From contig CM041465.1 of the NCBI GenBank assembly GCA_023213395.1, forward strand, positions 84,823,741 to 84,887,740: DNA of 64,000 nucleotides. Direction: 5' to 3'. This document shows positions 24,076-35,665 of this stretch, one piece after another. The translations under genes and the position numbers were made by a program. This stretch comes from Cycas panzhihuaensis (lineage: Eukaryota > Cycadophyta). Numbering within the stretch: the stretch's first letter is position 1; each line of letters opens with the position of its first letter. The notes under the pieces are model-generated. The model was not told the origin of the DNA. It worked only from the letters and a program-made list of their open reading frames with translations, and did not search any database.

Positions 24076-24857
24076 TGAAACGCTCGCTACAGGGCGGTGA
24101 TCCTATATCTAGCAAACAGATATAAGAATGCACTATGTTAACTAAGCTAAACAACGAGGACCTCATCTCGTAGGACATCCGTGCGCCGGAGCATAGGTTT
24201 GGGACTGCAAGGTGCCTGGTTACTTCCAGGTAGCCATGCAAAAACAAGGCCTTCCTACCCTTCGGATGGCCGGGAAGGAGAGGGAACGCCTTGCGCGTTA
24301 CGTCTTCTCAAGGCAATGAGAAGGCAATGAAGAAAGGGGCAACTAATCCTAATGTGCAAGCAAACACGGTAAAAGGTGCGACAGGAGGAAGGTTCAGGTA
24401 CGAAGCAAGCAACTATCTATGCTATGCTATGTAAAGCAAGAAATAATGTAGAAAAAAGATGAATGCTTTTCCTTTTATCCTCTATGTTCTTTTACCATTC
24501 CTTATCTATTCAGACAAATGCATGGAAAGGAAACAACGAAAAAGGGAACACACAGGAAGCAAGGAGAATACCTGGATCCGGCGTTTGAATGGAGGTGCGG
24601 CTTGTCTCTCTAAATCCCGCTCTTTCTTTCTCCGTTCTCCGCGCATGCAACGCTGATCGGCGGTGGTTGCCAGATGCGGTGGAAGAGGGGTTCACTTACC
24701 TCCCCTTAAACATGCAAAAGCAACTGAAATGGAAAGAAACGGAAGAAAGCTTGAAACTAAAGGTAGAGAGGCACCACATGGGGAACTAACCTGCAATGGG
24801 CCCATCCCACGTGCCACTCTGCCAATGCGCGATCCTGCAAACAAGTAAGAAGGACAC
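24076..24857 (-). repeat. 3' LTR of gypsy B, outer part
   Basis: First 782 bp of the B LTR in reverse complement. It is interrupted by A after AAGAAGGACAC. The matching uninterrupted sequence in the other B LTR (about 53865-53890) reads straight through this point, confirming that A is the insertion. Confidence 0.93.
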
Positions 24858-26662
24858 TGTTTCCCAGCTACTGGGAATGGACTCGAGGTGCATCGACGCA
24901 GGTTTGTTTAGGTATATTCTCTTACCCTTTTTGCCTTGGTATGATTAAGGTTATTTAGAGTAGATTGCTTGACATATGCCTGCCTGCATGCATTGCTTGT
25001 CTGCTTGCCCATAATGCATGTGCCTAATGGCACGCCTTCAGCCTATGACGACTCACAACGGGGGCATTCATCAGCAAATGCGACACCTCAGTATGGTCTG
25101 ACCACCCATGATGTCTCCAAAGTCTCCCGGGTTTGTTTCTGCCAGTTTACTTGCTCATGCTACGACATGTCGTCTGCGTTGCCATCCTTTCTAAGTCAAA
25201 CTCAATCCTTAGTTAGGACTTTTTGGGTTGTTTTGGGTACTTGCCCACTGCCTGGGCATTCCCTCAGCTGATTTAATTCATAATTAGTTTCTGTTTTTGC
25301 TTCAAAACCTGATTCTGCTGCTTGTTTTTCTTTTTTTTAGTTTCAGTCGATACCACTGCAGTAAACTAAGCTGCATCAGAGTTTGCACCAGATCGCAGAG
25401 TTTGCCGCGATACGACTGTTTGAAATTTAAAAAAAGAGAAGCATGCGACACTTTCCGCTTTTTTTGCGAAACTGTCGCGTGGCTTCGTTCGATTGGAGGT
25501 GCCCTGACATCCCCAACGTTCACCTGCTGTGAACAGGGGATAAAGGAAATTTTCCTCCCCATTTCTAGGGATCTTTTGCTCATTTTTTCAGACTTTTTGC
25601 CCATTTTCCAAACTTTCAAGAGGATTTTCTAAGAGACTGCACACAGGAAAAGACAGAAAACACATCAAGTTCATGCACAGCAACTAAGGAGGGTGAACCA
25701 GGCTGCCACTAGTGGATTTTGCAGGCCATTCACGCCCTTACTACTCTCCACAACTAGCTTTATTCCCCTTGCAGCTGCTCAGAGATTCAAGGGACTTCTT
25801 CAACCAAGAAGCTGCCCTAAAGACTTACTTCACAGCTCCAACTTCACAAGGAGCCTCTTCCATCTACACTTCAGCAGGACATACTCATAATCAGCCTCCA
25901 TTTGACCTTCATTACATCGTCCTAGTGGTGAAGCATGCTTGACCTTTCTACACAAGGTACCCCTTAGTTTTGCTTGCAATTTCTTGTATTTTACTTGCAT
26001 TTTTCCTTCTTTTCACTTGTACTTCCTTCTCTTTTTTACTTGCAAACCTTTGGGCATGCTTGCAATCTTTTTTCCATTTTTACTAGTAAGCATTCCACCT
26101 CTTCTTTCTCCCTGCTTACCTCTTCTACCCCATAAATGAAAGTGACTATCATTGGCCATAGCTGCTCCGTAGTGCTATCTTGACCCAAATCCACTTTCCC
26201 GGTGTTTTCTTTGGAGTCCCTCATTTTCTCCAAGCCTTCTTTTACTCCTTCCTTAGTCAGCCAGAGTAAGGGAGCATACACGAGGATTCGAGGGAGATAG
26301 GCGGGGTTCCGTCCCCCATTACCGTCCTTCTCCCCAAGGGTTCCGTCCCTTGTCCTCTTCCCCTTACCGTACATGCTGTCTCAAGGAATAGGTTGAAGGA
26401 GTTTAGGGGATTGTGTCAGGGCATCCAGACCGGTTTGGGATATTCCGCATCCACCTTGTTACCACCTGGCATTCCTTTCCTGAGCCCTTTGGAGACCTCC
26501 CGTGGGTGAGTTAGCCATCCCGAGGCTATACTCAGTTCCGGTTTGTGTGTGTGTGTAGTATTTGGTAGTGTAGGAGTATCTCGTGCACTCTTATTTCGTT
26601 TTTGCTACATTTTAACACATAGCTTAGTTTATTTAGTTGAGTTGATTTCAGTTTGCAATACA

Positions 26663-26673
26663 TATATATATAT
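26663..26673 (+). promoter_or_regulatory. Probable LTR TATA region of gypsy A
   Basis: A TATATATATAT run lies about 0.8 kb before the LTR end, where the U3/R boundary is expected. The same place in other LTR copies is also a TA run (for example 40554-40564 and, reversed, about 53912-53930). The exact start of transcription is not visible. Confidence 0.45.
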
Positions 26674-26866
26674 CTCCTTGTATATTTTATAGCCTCTCTC
26701 CCGGGAGGAAGGTGCTTTTCTTACTTTCTTGCAGGATCACGTTGGTGGAGGTGGTGCGTGGAGCGAACCCATTGCCGGTTAGCTCCCATACGGTATTTTC
26801 TCTCCTTTAGTTTTGAGACTCCTTTTCGTCCTTTCATTTCATTTGGTTTCGCATGCTCATGGGGAG

Positions 26867-26872
26867 GTAAGT
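26867..26872 (+). other. Conserved splice-donor-like site in the LTR
   Basis: GGGGAG|GTAAGT is a consensus 5' splice site downstream of the TATA run, so it would lie in the transcript leader. The same GTAAGT occurs in the 3' LTR of A (40759-40764), in B (reverse, 53709-53714 and near 24690) and in C (near 23797). Conservation is seen; use as a donor is inference. Confidence 0.5.
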
Positions 26873-27480
26873 GAACCCCCTTACCATCGTAAACCGGCGT
26901 CGCATGGGTGGAGAAAGGAGGAAGAGAGAGTGAAACCTAGCGAGATTTGCCGTGCTTCTACCTCAAACGCCGGATCCAGGTACTCCTCTTATTTCCTTCG
27001 TGTTTCTCTTTATATTAGTCTTGTCTTTTTGTATCTGCCTGATAGATAAGAAATGATAAGAAACATAAAGGAAAAGGAAAAAATAATTGTTTCTTTGCAT
27101 TTACTCTTCTGCACTAGTTTCTTGTTTTACGTAGCATAGTGTAGACGCCCCCCATTTTGTGTCGAACCCGAGCTATCCCTTTTGCTGTTTGCTTGCGTGT
27201 TGGATCAATTGTCCCCCCTTGGCTTTGTTGCCTTCTCATCGCCTTGAGAAGCTGTAATGCGTGAGGTGCCTCCTCTCCTTCCCGACAATCCGAAGGGTAG
27301 GAAGGCCTCGTTTTCACATGGCTACTTGGAAGCAACCAGGCACCTTGCAGTCCCGAACCCGCTCTCCAGCGCACAGACGTCCTGCGAGGTGAGGTCCTCG
27401 CTATCTAGCCTAGTTAGCGTAGTATCCTTTTATCCCCCTTTGCTAGACGTAGGATCACTGCCCCGCAGAGAGCATTTCAC

Positions 27481-27498
27481 TGGCGACCATACTGGGGA
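27481..27498 (+). other. Primer-binding site of gypsy A
   Basis: TGGCGACCATACTGGGGA one base after the LTR. It resembles the TGGCGACTCTGCTGGGGA-type sites of Tat/Ogre gypsy elements. B carries the related TGGCGACCATCTTTGGGGA at 53086-53104. Confidence 0.85.
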
Positions 27499-27658
27499 TT
27501 GCCAGTTAGGAAGCTAAATTCGCTTCTCTCTTCCGTTGGTGTTCTTGCCTCTAGGTGAGTTCTCGTGCCGTGTTGTCAGTTGGGCAACCCCCAACGCGGC
27601 CAGATCTCTTTTCTTCTTTCTCTTTTGTTTCTTTTAACAACGCCGCAGAAGGCGTTGC
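27499..27658 (+). other. Leader of gypsy A between primer site and gag
   Basis: Untranslated stretch with pyrimidine-rich runs. A TCTAG|GTGAGT donor-like site lies at about 27550-27560, but in B the corresponding bases are CTCTAG|GTAGCT. No separate gene. Confidence 0.5.
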
Positions 27659-30191
27659 ATGCGACGTTTCTCGCGTCACTTGCGAGGTTTGCCTCCGTTG
27701 CTAGAAGGCCAATCACCTCGTTCTCTTCCGTTGCCGAACCCCGAATCGACAATGGAAGGTTACCCGTCCGATTGGGCTTACCACTCTATGGTTTTGGGAA
27801 CTCAAGAGTTCCCTGCTTCTGTTCTGGAATCCGTCCATGAGGGCGATGATTCCATCTACTACCCTGATGACCATTTTCACCCTGATGACTTTCGCCCTTC
27901 TGCCCATGCAGCGGAAGATTCAGTTCCTCATGAGGCTCGCCCTCCCGTGGGAAAGCCTTATGAGGAGCGTCCCGAGGGATCCCCTACGTTCGAGATCCCG
28001 TCGACTTCGTATGGCTACGAGGATACCCCTCCTGCCGACGTAGTCGAGGCGATTAGCGAGTATTTTTGAGCAACTCGCCAGCCGCACCCTAGATGGTTTG
28101 AGGAAATGCTGTGCAATGTAGCATCTTCCTCATCCATCCCCGTGCCTTCTACCATGATCGATGCTCCCGCCAAGATGCTCGGCCCCATGCCGTGGTTCAC
28201 TCCCGGCTCCTAGGGCAAGCATTGCGCCGCCCGCTCCTAGTCGTGGTCCTGTTTCTTCAGGACCCGCTTGTGGCATGACCTTTCCCTAACTCGGGGTCAG
28301 CATGCCGCTCCCAAGTCAAACGCATGCACCACCTTCAAATGTGGCACATGCGTTCCCTAGTAGGCCTCAGGGGTTCGCTAAGCCTTCTTAGATTGGATAT
28401 GTAGGACCCACTCCTACATACATTCCTAGTTCTGCTGGTGGTCCTTCCCTTTACGTGCCCCCAGGTTATGCATCTCAACCTTGGGGGCAGGTTAGGGGAA
28501 ACCATCTCCCTGTCTATGGGTGGACCCGTTGTACCCATATTGGGTTGCGCCACCTACGGGTGGTCCATATGGGCAAAACCCAGTCCTGCACCCTTCGTTT
28601 CCATCGCTGGCGCAACTCCCATTGTCGCCGTCGCAAGGAAGTATACCTCCCTTCCAGAGCTTTACCCGCAAACCCCTTTCCAACAAGGGGTGTTTTCCCA
28701 AGGAGGGATGGGCCTACCACCCCCATCTGTTCCTTTGTCGGTCGTCGATCCATTAGCCCAAGCAAGGACATGTCCTTTCATGGACTATAGGTCAACGCCA
28801 TTATCTGTTGAGGCGCTAAGGACTAACTTGCCGTCTCACCCCCCTGAAGTTCCCAAATTCGACGGAACTTCGTCGCAGGACCCAACCGAGCATGTACGCA
28901 GCTTTTCCATGGCGTGCATCGATTATTGGGCTTACGACCATATCTTGATGAAGCTCTTTCTGTGGTCCTTGCAGGGCGACACCCTCAAGTAGTTTTACCG
29001 CCTTCCCGCCCATTCGATCTCCTCATTCCAGCAATTGGTGGACGAGTTCGTCAACTATTTTGACGTAGCCCGTCCATTCGAAAGCGGAATGAAGGCACTC
29101 CTGTCGCTTAAACAAGGCCACGATGAGATGAACCATGACTTTGTGTGACGCTTTCACGATCTTCTTCACTCCACCAAGGCCACGTTGCCCGATGAGTTGA
29201 AGCGGGATCTCTTCGTCAACGCACTTCGCCCTGAAGTGCATGTGGAAGTCCTCAAGATGGGGGCAACCACATGTGACTCGCTGACACGAGGTGCTTGGCG
29301 CTGGAGGCCATTGAGATCCAAGCTGGACTCAAGAAACCTCCTAAGCCCTCGCAACGCCGCGAGGTGCCTCCCCCAGTGAAGGAGACCAAACCTTCGCAGC
29401 CCGCTAGGTCCGCCTCTCATCCGACTAAGAGGACCCTGGATCCTCTCACCTCCGCTATTCGCTCGTTCGAGCAAACGATGAAGGAGTTAAAGCTCCAACC
29501 TCCTTCGTCGCTGACCTCTCATAAACCTGTTCAGCAGGCTTCTCGTGCGATGCCCCCCAAAGGGGGAAACACCCAACCTTCTCAAGTAAGGAGGATTGAT
29601 CCCCCCCTTGAGAAGAGGTGGTGTTCCATCCACGGGGAGTGTTTCCATGACGATGCGCGTTGCCGGGCACAGCATCCACGCGACGCCCCGCTGCGCGACT
29701 CGTCCCCTAGGTGAGCATCGAGGCCTAACCTCGATCAGCCCGCTCATAGAGACCCGTTCCCCAAACATGGGGAACGTGGCCGCGTTGTTCAGCAAAGGAA
29801 CAATCAGAATCGAGATAGATCTCCCGATCCTCGCCCTTCACATGGTAGAGAGAAGGGTGTGCGAAGGTCACCTTCCCCTTCGTGCTCCCCTGACCACCGT
29901 GCTCCATCACCCTCGTGTTCCCGCAACAAGGGAAAGAAGGTGATTCAAATGCTCGAGACCACTCTTCTTTACGCGTTAACCCGGTCTCAAGTCGCGAAGG
30001 AGGCAACAGGTGCCTTCGCGTCTACCTCGCAGCTCGATCCCCCTCTGGAAGTTGTTCCTCCAAAGATTCCTACACTTCCCAAGAGTATTCCCGTCCGCCC
30101 AGGTCGATTCGACTTTAGGAGAGCCCTTACCCAACCTACAGGGAGGGGTAAGCCCTTCTCCGTAGTCGAAGAGCTTCATCGTATCGCCTAG
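27659..30191 (+). pseudogene. gag: Gypsy A gag (broken)
   Basis: The frame opens at 27659, with a second possible start at the MEGYPSDWAYH codon. The N-terminal part matches B up to a TGA at 28067-28069, where B has an Arg codon. The capsid-like gag domain lies in 28438-28992 (FDGTSSQDPTEHVRSFSMA, LMKLFLWSLQGDTLK), followed by TAG where B has Trp, then FYRLPAHSISSFQQLVDEF. A zinc knuckle CSIHGECFHDDARC, pattern CX2HX4HX4C, is at 29622-29663. A last piece (29859-30191) ends in KPFSVVEELHRIA next to protease. Gag would form the particle. Confidence 0.85.
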
Positions 30192-30193
30192 GG

Positions 30194-30760
30194 ATGTCCA
30201 TCATGGACATCTTGAGAAGTTGCCCGGAGCAACGAGCGCTCCTCTTAGAAGCTCTTGGATCGAATGATGCGTCCGTTCATGCCTTGGGTACGACCCCAAG
30301 CAGTGAGCCCGTTATCTCCTTCGATCCCAGAGACCTTCCCGCGTCTAGTGGAAAGGAATGCCAATGGAACTTCCCTTTTACTATTACGATAGATACTCCC
30401 GATTACACGTTGCGGAGAACCGTCGTGGACAACGGTTCCTCCGTCAACGCCATGCCTTTACGCGTTATGCAAGAGCTTGGCGTTTATGCCTTGGAACCTG
30501 TTCCATGGCGCTGCTGGGGAGTTATGACATCGAGAAGACTCCCTTAGGATCTGTCTCGATACCCCTTACCCTCGAGGACAAGACCGTAATTACTGACATC
30601 GTCATCCTCGATATCAATGTTGATTACAATTTGCTTCTGGGTTGACCATGGCTTGACCAAATGGGAGCCGTGTGTTCTACCCATTGGGGGTAGCTTAAAT
30701 TTGTCCATAATGGACAAATGAAAGTTGTCTCCCGCGAGCAATCGCATTAAACCAGTAGGG
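30194..30760 (+). pseudogene. pol: Gypsy A aspartic protease (broken)
   Basis: 30194-30547 contains the active-site segment VVDNGSSVNAMP, with D-N-G-S-S at 30428-30442 in place of the usual D-S/T-G. A frameshift near 30500 moves the reading to the frame of 30358-30645, which carries TPLGSVSIPLTLEDKTVITDI and NYNLLLG-type sequence and then a TGA before PWLDQMGAV. The domain limits fit the retropepsin of Tat/Athila-like elements. B lacks this region completely. Confidence 0.8.
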
Positions 30761-31344
30761 CCTTCCGCCCAGGCAAGCCGTGATCATACGAAGGGAAACA
30801 AACGCCCTTCCGACTATGTCTCAGCTTGCTCGATCGGAATCCCCGATTCCTCTTACCGAGAAGAAAGTCCTGCACCTTCTTCTCCTGCGTTGACGCGTTT
30901 TTCTCCTATTGGTGTTGGGAGCTATGGGTATCTCGCCATGTTTGATGACGACGGATCCCATAGTGAGGACGAGGATCGTCCTCACCCAGTCTCACTCCTA
31001 CGCACCAGTGTGGGGCGTCTTCCTAGCCCTAAGCTCCATTTTAGGGCCTCTTTTGTCGTAGAGCTGGGCCACTTTCACATGTCACATAACATTGTGCATG
31101 TCGGTCATCGCGTTCCTGGCTCTTCTGTCCCGTCACCTCCCGTAGGTGACGATGTTGAGAGTTTCCCTCTTGATTTTTACGAGGGACCTCTCCTTGACTC
31201 TCCTTCAGAGTCCCTTAGGGATGATGGGCGCTGTGCCATACCGGTCCCATCGCTCCCACACTATCCCAAGACCCTCGTCCACCAAGTCGATCATCCATAG
31301 GGTGGACTACTTGAGACGACGAGGCTTCCGAACACTTAGGCTCC
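30761..31344 (+). other. Linker between protease and RT in gypsy A
   Basis: Open in one frame for 191 codons (30725-31300), acidic and proline/serine-rich (DDDGSHSEDEDRPHP). No known domain. It is probably the spacer of the polyprotein. Absent from B because of the deletion there. Confidence 0.45.
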
Positions 31345-32370
31345 ATGCCGAGTTTGCCTCCTGGTCACCACAAGCTTGGCCACCAGAAGGTCTTAGCGAT
31401 TGGGTCCACATTAGCCGACCCAATCCCCTCTTCCGTTTCCTCCCTTCCGGTTGATCTCGCCCCCCTCCATTTCAAGGAGGGGAATACCATGTGCATGGGG
31501 GCAACCCAGGACATAGTCCTTACCCTAGTCAAGGTCATCAAGGTAGGAGCGAAATGCACTCCTGACGAAGTGAGGGAGTACGCCCTTCTGTTCCGAGAAT
31601 TCCGTGATGTATTCGCATGGGATTACTCGGACATGAAGGGCATTGACCCCTCCATCGTCACGCATAACCTTACGACCTTTCCTGACGCTCGCCCCCATGC
31701 ATCGGGCGTCCCTTCACTCAAGCTTACCACTGCTAAGATGGAAGTTGAGAAGCTTCTGGAAGCGGGGCTCATTTCCTCCATCGATTACCCCAAGTGGGTA
31801 TCGAATATCATTGCCGTTGCCAAGAAGAATGGGACCATTCGCATTTGTGTCGATTTTTGCGACATAAACAACGCTTGTCCTAAGGATAACTTTCCTCTTC
31901 CCTTCATAGATCAAATAATCGATCGTACGGCTGGATTCGAAGTTATGTCCTTGATGGACGGCTTCTCTAGCTACAACCAGATTCAGATTTCTCCTGAAGA
32001 CTGCCATAAGACAGCCTTCACTACACCATGGGGCACCTTTGCCTACAAGGCAATGCCCTTTGGTCTTAAAAATGCAGGGGCTACTTATCAAAGAGCCATG
32101 CATTTTATCTTTCATGACCTCATCAATAATACGATGGAGGTCTTCATGGATGACATGATGGGCCTTTCCCGTTCCAGAGCCCATCATCTCTCTGACTTAC
32201 GCGCCATCTTCGCAAGATGCCGCAAGTACCATGTTAGTTTAAACCCGCTGAAATGCGTATTTGCTGTTACTTCGGGCAAACTCTTGGGTTTCCTCGTATC
32301 CCAACAAGGAATCCAGATCGATCCGAAAAAAGTTAAGGCGATCCTTGACATGCCGCCGCCTAGGACCTAA
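31345..32370 (+). pseudogene. pol: Gypsy A reverse transcriptase
   Basis: 341 codons open. The RT domain can be followed through KMEVEKLLEAGLISSIDYPK, NGTIRICVDFCDIN, SLMDGFSSYNQI, KTAFTTPWGTFAYKAMPFGL, and the active-site box FMDD at 32143-32154 (family usually Y-x-D-D). KCVFAVTSGKLLGFLVS is the thumb-proximal block. It ends at a TAA where a Gln codon is expected, immediately followed in frame by the RT-RNase H connection. RT copies the element RNA into DNA. Confidence 0.9.
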
Positions 32371-33078
32371 CGACAAATTAAGTCGTTTCTAGGTAGGCTT
32401 GGTTTCTTGAGGCATTTTTTGGCAGATTTCACCATAAACGCCAAGCCTCTTACGAACCTATTGAAGAAAGGAGCCCCTTTTGTCTGGTCAGACAAGACCC
32501 AAAAGGCCTTCGTAGGGCTCAAGGAAGCTCTCGTTTCCACCCCTACGCTGGCGCCTCCTCGCTTCAATAGGCCCTTCATCCTATACACCTCGGCAATCGA
32601 CGAATCCCTAGGTGCAATGCTCGCATAGGAGGACGATTCGGGAATCGAGAGGGCCATTTATTTCATCAGCCGCACTCTCGTTGCCGCTGAATTAAACTAT
32701 CCCCCTGCCGAAAAGGAATGCCTCTCCTTGATCCATGCGACCAAGAAATTTCAGCATTACTTACTCGGTAATACAACCAAGATGATCGTCCAATCCGATC
32801 CCTTGCTTTATTTGCTTACCCGTTCGGATTTGACAGGTAGGGCGGGCCGTTGGGCCGTCCTGCTTCAAGAATTCGACTTGCATGTCGTCAACAGGAAGTC
32901 GAAGAAGGGAATGATAGTAGCGGAACAGTTAGCCGATGTCGCCATTCCCAACGTGAGTGGTGTTCCTGTTGACGACTCCTTCCCGGACGAATCTATTATG
33001 ACTGTCCAGGATGTTCCTCCTCACCCACTCGCCGACAACGAGTGGTATGGCGACATTATGCGATATCTGACTCAGTAA
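32371..33078 (+). pseudogene. pol: Gypsy A RNase H (gypsy type, first catalytic Asp missing)
   Basis: Connection IKSFLGRLGFLRHFLADF, then RNase H: FILYTSAIDESLGAML, ELNYPPAEKECLSLIHA, MIVQSDPLLYLLTRSDL. The Asp expected after FILYT is Ser. B also has YTSA, so the loss is a family feature rather than decay. The later Glu and Asp are kept. Stops at 32626 (TAG) and 33076 (TAA) replace Gln codons. The element carries a second, free-standing RNase H downstream, which may compensate. Confidence 0.85.
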
Positions 33079-34244
33079 GAATATCGCCCCGAAGCGAGCA
33101 ATAAAGTTAGGACGCGCATCCGCGCCACTGCTAGGCAACACCTCCTCGTGGACGGGGTATTGTACAAGAGATCTTTCGATGGGATCCTGCTTCATGCTCG
33201 GCCGACGAAGGCACTAAATACTCCGCGAATGCCACCATGGCATTTGTGGGGGCTACTTTGGGGGCCAATCCATGGCCCAAAGGATCCTCCGCATGGGCTA
33301 TTACTAGCCGTCCTTGTTCAAGGATGCCCATGCCTGTGCCCTTAGATGTCGGCATTGCCAAGAGCATGCCAACGTCTCTCACTTACCTTCCGAGGCGTTG
33401 CACCCCATCGTGTCTCTGTGGCCCTTTTCTCAATGGGGTTTAGACCTCATTGGGGCTATATCACCGCCATCTTCCGCACAACATAAATATATCTTAACCG
33501 CTACGGAATACTTCACTAAATGGGCAGAGGCAATCCCCCTGTCTACTATCCTTGGCAAGACAATAGCCACCTTCGTCTACCAAAGATATTATCCGTGCTT
33601 CGTAATTCCAGACGTCCCGACATAGATAATGGAACTTCCTTCTATAATAAGGAAATGGACAAATTGTGCGAGAAGTTTAATCCCCTTATTACCCCCAAGC
33701 TAACGAGCGAGTTGAATCTTTCAACAAGACGCTCGTTGGCATCTTGAAGAATCGTTGCCCGCCTCAAAGAGACATATATCCAGCCTCCTTCCGCTCTATG
33801 GGCTTATCGCACCTCTATCCGGACAACTACCGGGATGACCCCATTCTTGTTAGTTTACTAATCAAGCGATACTCCTGGAAGTGGAGATCCCTTCTTCTAA
33901 GTTTCCTTCGAGGCTTCATTGATGAGGAGTCTATCCGTCGGCCTGCCTCCCAGACCTCAAGCCCAGATGAGAAGCGCTTAGCGGCCACTGCGAACCTCGC
34001 TTCGAAAGCCCGTTTGCAATGGACACACGACAAACGTCTTCATGCTCGTCCTTTGTGCCCCGGGGACCATGTCCTCAAATTGGAGTATCTTTACGATCGC
34101 TTGGCCAAATTTGGGCCCAAGTGCGCAGGCCCCTTCGTCGTTCTCGAAAGCCTCGATAACGGTGCATATAGGATCACCACCTTAGACGGCTTGGAATTTG
34201 AGAAAGCGGTCAACAGAAAGTTCCTCAAGAAATTTTACGCATGA
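33079..34244 (+). pseudogene. pol: Gypsy A integrase (frameshifted)
   Basis: The zinc-binding part (ARQHLLVDGVLYKRSFDGIL, then CALRCRHCQEHANVSH) is split by frameshifts around 33205-33310. The core reads WGLDLIGAISPPSSAQHKYI in 33314-33625 and DIDNGTSFYNKEM further on. The C-terminal part (33744-34244) has KRLHARPLCPGDHVLKLEYL and ends FLKKFYA with a TGA at 34242-34244. No chromodomain follows. Compare the better open copies at 48312-48995 (B) and 61301-61528 (C). Confidence 0.85.
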
Positions 34245-34923
34245 TCTCTCCACTCTTTTCTCCGCCATGCTCCGAAACGAGCCTAAACTACCATCTCAAA
34301 TTGCTCCCATTCCTCCCAACCATGGGTAGGATGGCGATTTAAGGTTGATTTTCGGTTCTTCTTCTGGTTCCTCTCGCGGAACCCGCGTTCCCGTGTGCTC
34401 TTGGGAACCTTTGTCCTCCTATTTGGGCATCCCCCAACTAGGACGACGCTGTGGAGTATCGTTACTCCTCTCCCGTGCTTATCGTTTCCTTCGCATATTC
34501 CGCTATGCTCCCTTGTGGACGTGCATGTCACCCTATTTTCTAACCTCACACCTCTCGATCACCTCTGCTTACGGTGGATGTGTGTGCTCCTATTAGAAAT
34601 ACGGTCATACATGGAAGGAAACACATGCATATGTTACAACAAAATATTATTTACATATTTACACGTTCACATTTACAACATATTTACATATTTGCAACAT
34701 GCAAAAAATATTCATTTACAAAAGTAAATCATACATGCTACCTCTATCATACATGATACACACCATTTCATATCAAAATGGGGTTCCAATTACGCCATGT
34801 ATATATATATATCAAAAATGTCATAGTACATCGTGTATGTGGGAAGCCGGGATCCTTGCAGGGGGGGTACAATCATGTGAGTCTACATATGACCCCCTGG
34901 AGGCCCGCGCTTTCCCGTCGAAA
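34245..34923. other. Gypsy A spacer between pol and the opposite-strand gene
   Basis: No domain recognised on either strand. It includes a short (AT)6 at 34801-34812, at the place where B carries a 98 bp AT repeat. It must contain the 3' ends of whatever transcripts the pol strand and the opposite strand make here. Confidence 0.5.
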
Positions 34924-35550
34924 TCATACATATGTGTCCCCTAGTTCATCACATCGTCCCGATCCTGTGGTCCCATCCCGGCCTTGTGATCCCTCTCCTG
35001 GGGACCACATCCCTGCGAGGCTCCTCTTGGGCCTCCGTGAGCTGCCTGCCTCGCTCTCCTCATCCCGAGGTTGTCTCGGGGTCGTAGCCGCTGTATGTGT
35101 ATGTGTCCGGCTCCTGCTTGACCTCGAGACCATCTACGTCACCAGCTGGTCATAGTGGACCTGGATGCGATCCCTCTCACCTCGGAGTCCCTCCTCGATA
35201 GCTCTGAACCTCTCCTCCGATGCCTTAAGGTGCTTCTCTAGGACTGCTAGGCGAGTGCTGCTCCCTGTGTCCCCTCCTGGCCCGCTCTGGCTCTCTAAGG
35301 CATGGATCGGTCCACGCAGCTCATCCCACTCGCCCCTGGTCATGTCAAGCTCTCGCTGCACCGCCTCGAACGCCGTATGCTCACCGGGTCTCGCAGCCCG
35401 GATGTCTCGACTCGCCAATGGGGTGAACGCCGCATGTAGGCTCCCGCCGTCTGGGCGCATCCTCACTTTGGATGGGCGCTGCCCTCTCACAGACCTGAGG
35501 GAACATCTCCCTCACCATGGCCTCAACCAGTCTCTGCACCTCTGCTACTC
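34924..35550 (-). pseudogene. Gypsy A opposite-strand gene, exon 3: coiled coil and basic tail
   Basis: Read against the direction of the element. It starts at a conserved acceptor (GCCTTGGCAG|GAGTAGC) and codes VAEVQRLVEAMVREMFPQ-like sequence, then an alpha-helical, charged segment (LEKHLKASEERFRAIEEGLR, GERDRIQVHYDQLV) that should form a coiled coil. It ends in a Ser/Arg/Lys tail ([19 protein letters not shown]) that could be a nuclear localisation signal. A TAG near 35134 replaces a Gln codon kept in B and C. Partner domain of the PMD exon. Confidence 0.65.
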
Positions 35551-35665
35551 CTGCCAAGGCAACATGCCATATGTCAGTGTGTATCCTCGATGTATATCAT
35601 GAAATGAAAAAAAAAAAAAAAATCTGTCTAGATGTCAAACGACTAAGGAAACGGTTAGGTCTCAC
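35551..35665 (-). other. Predicted intron 2 of the opposite-strand gene (A)
   Basis: 115 bp with GTGAGACC at the donor and GCCTTGGCAG at the acceptor on the minus strand. Without splicing, the upstream frame stops three codons into the intron; with splicing it continues in phase 1. The same borders occur in B (46220-46331) and C (59456-59567). Confidence 0.65.

Larger units (their letters stand above)
24858..27479 (+). repeat. 5' LTR of gypsy A
   Basis: Starts TGTTTCCCAGCTACTGGGA, a short imperfect palindrome at the terminus, and ends GAGCATTTCA. Compared by eye with the 3' LTR, the first 240 bp differ at roughly nine or ten positions, mostly transitions, plus small indels, so the insertion is not recent. 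Frames inside, such as 25302-25619 or 26036-26374, are not kept open between LTR copies in a way that suggests protein. Confidence 0.95.

Noticed and set aside
25297-26374. Open frames of 60-112 codons in the gypsy LTRs
   Set aside because: Their translations are not kept between LTR copies of A, B and C, and several overlap on both strands. They are chance frames in GC-richer DNA.
28438-28790. Overlapping frames on both strands inside gag
   Set aside because: Only the frame with FDGTSSQDPTEHVRSF matches the gag of B; the others are shadows.
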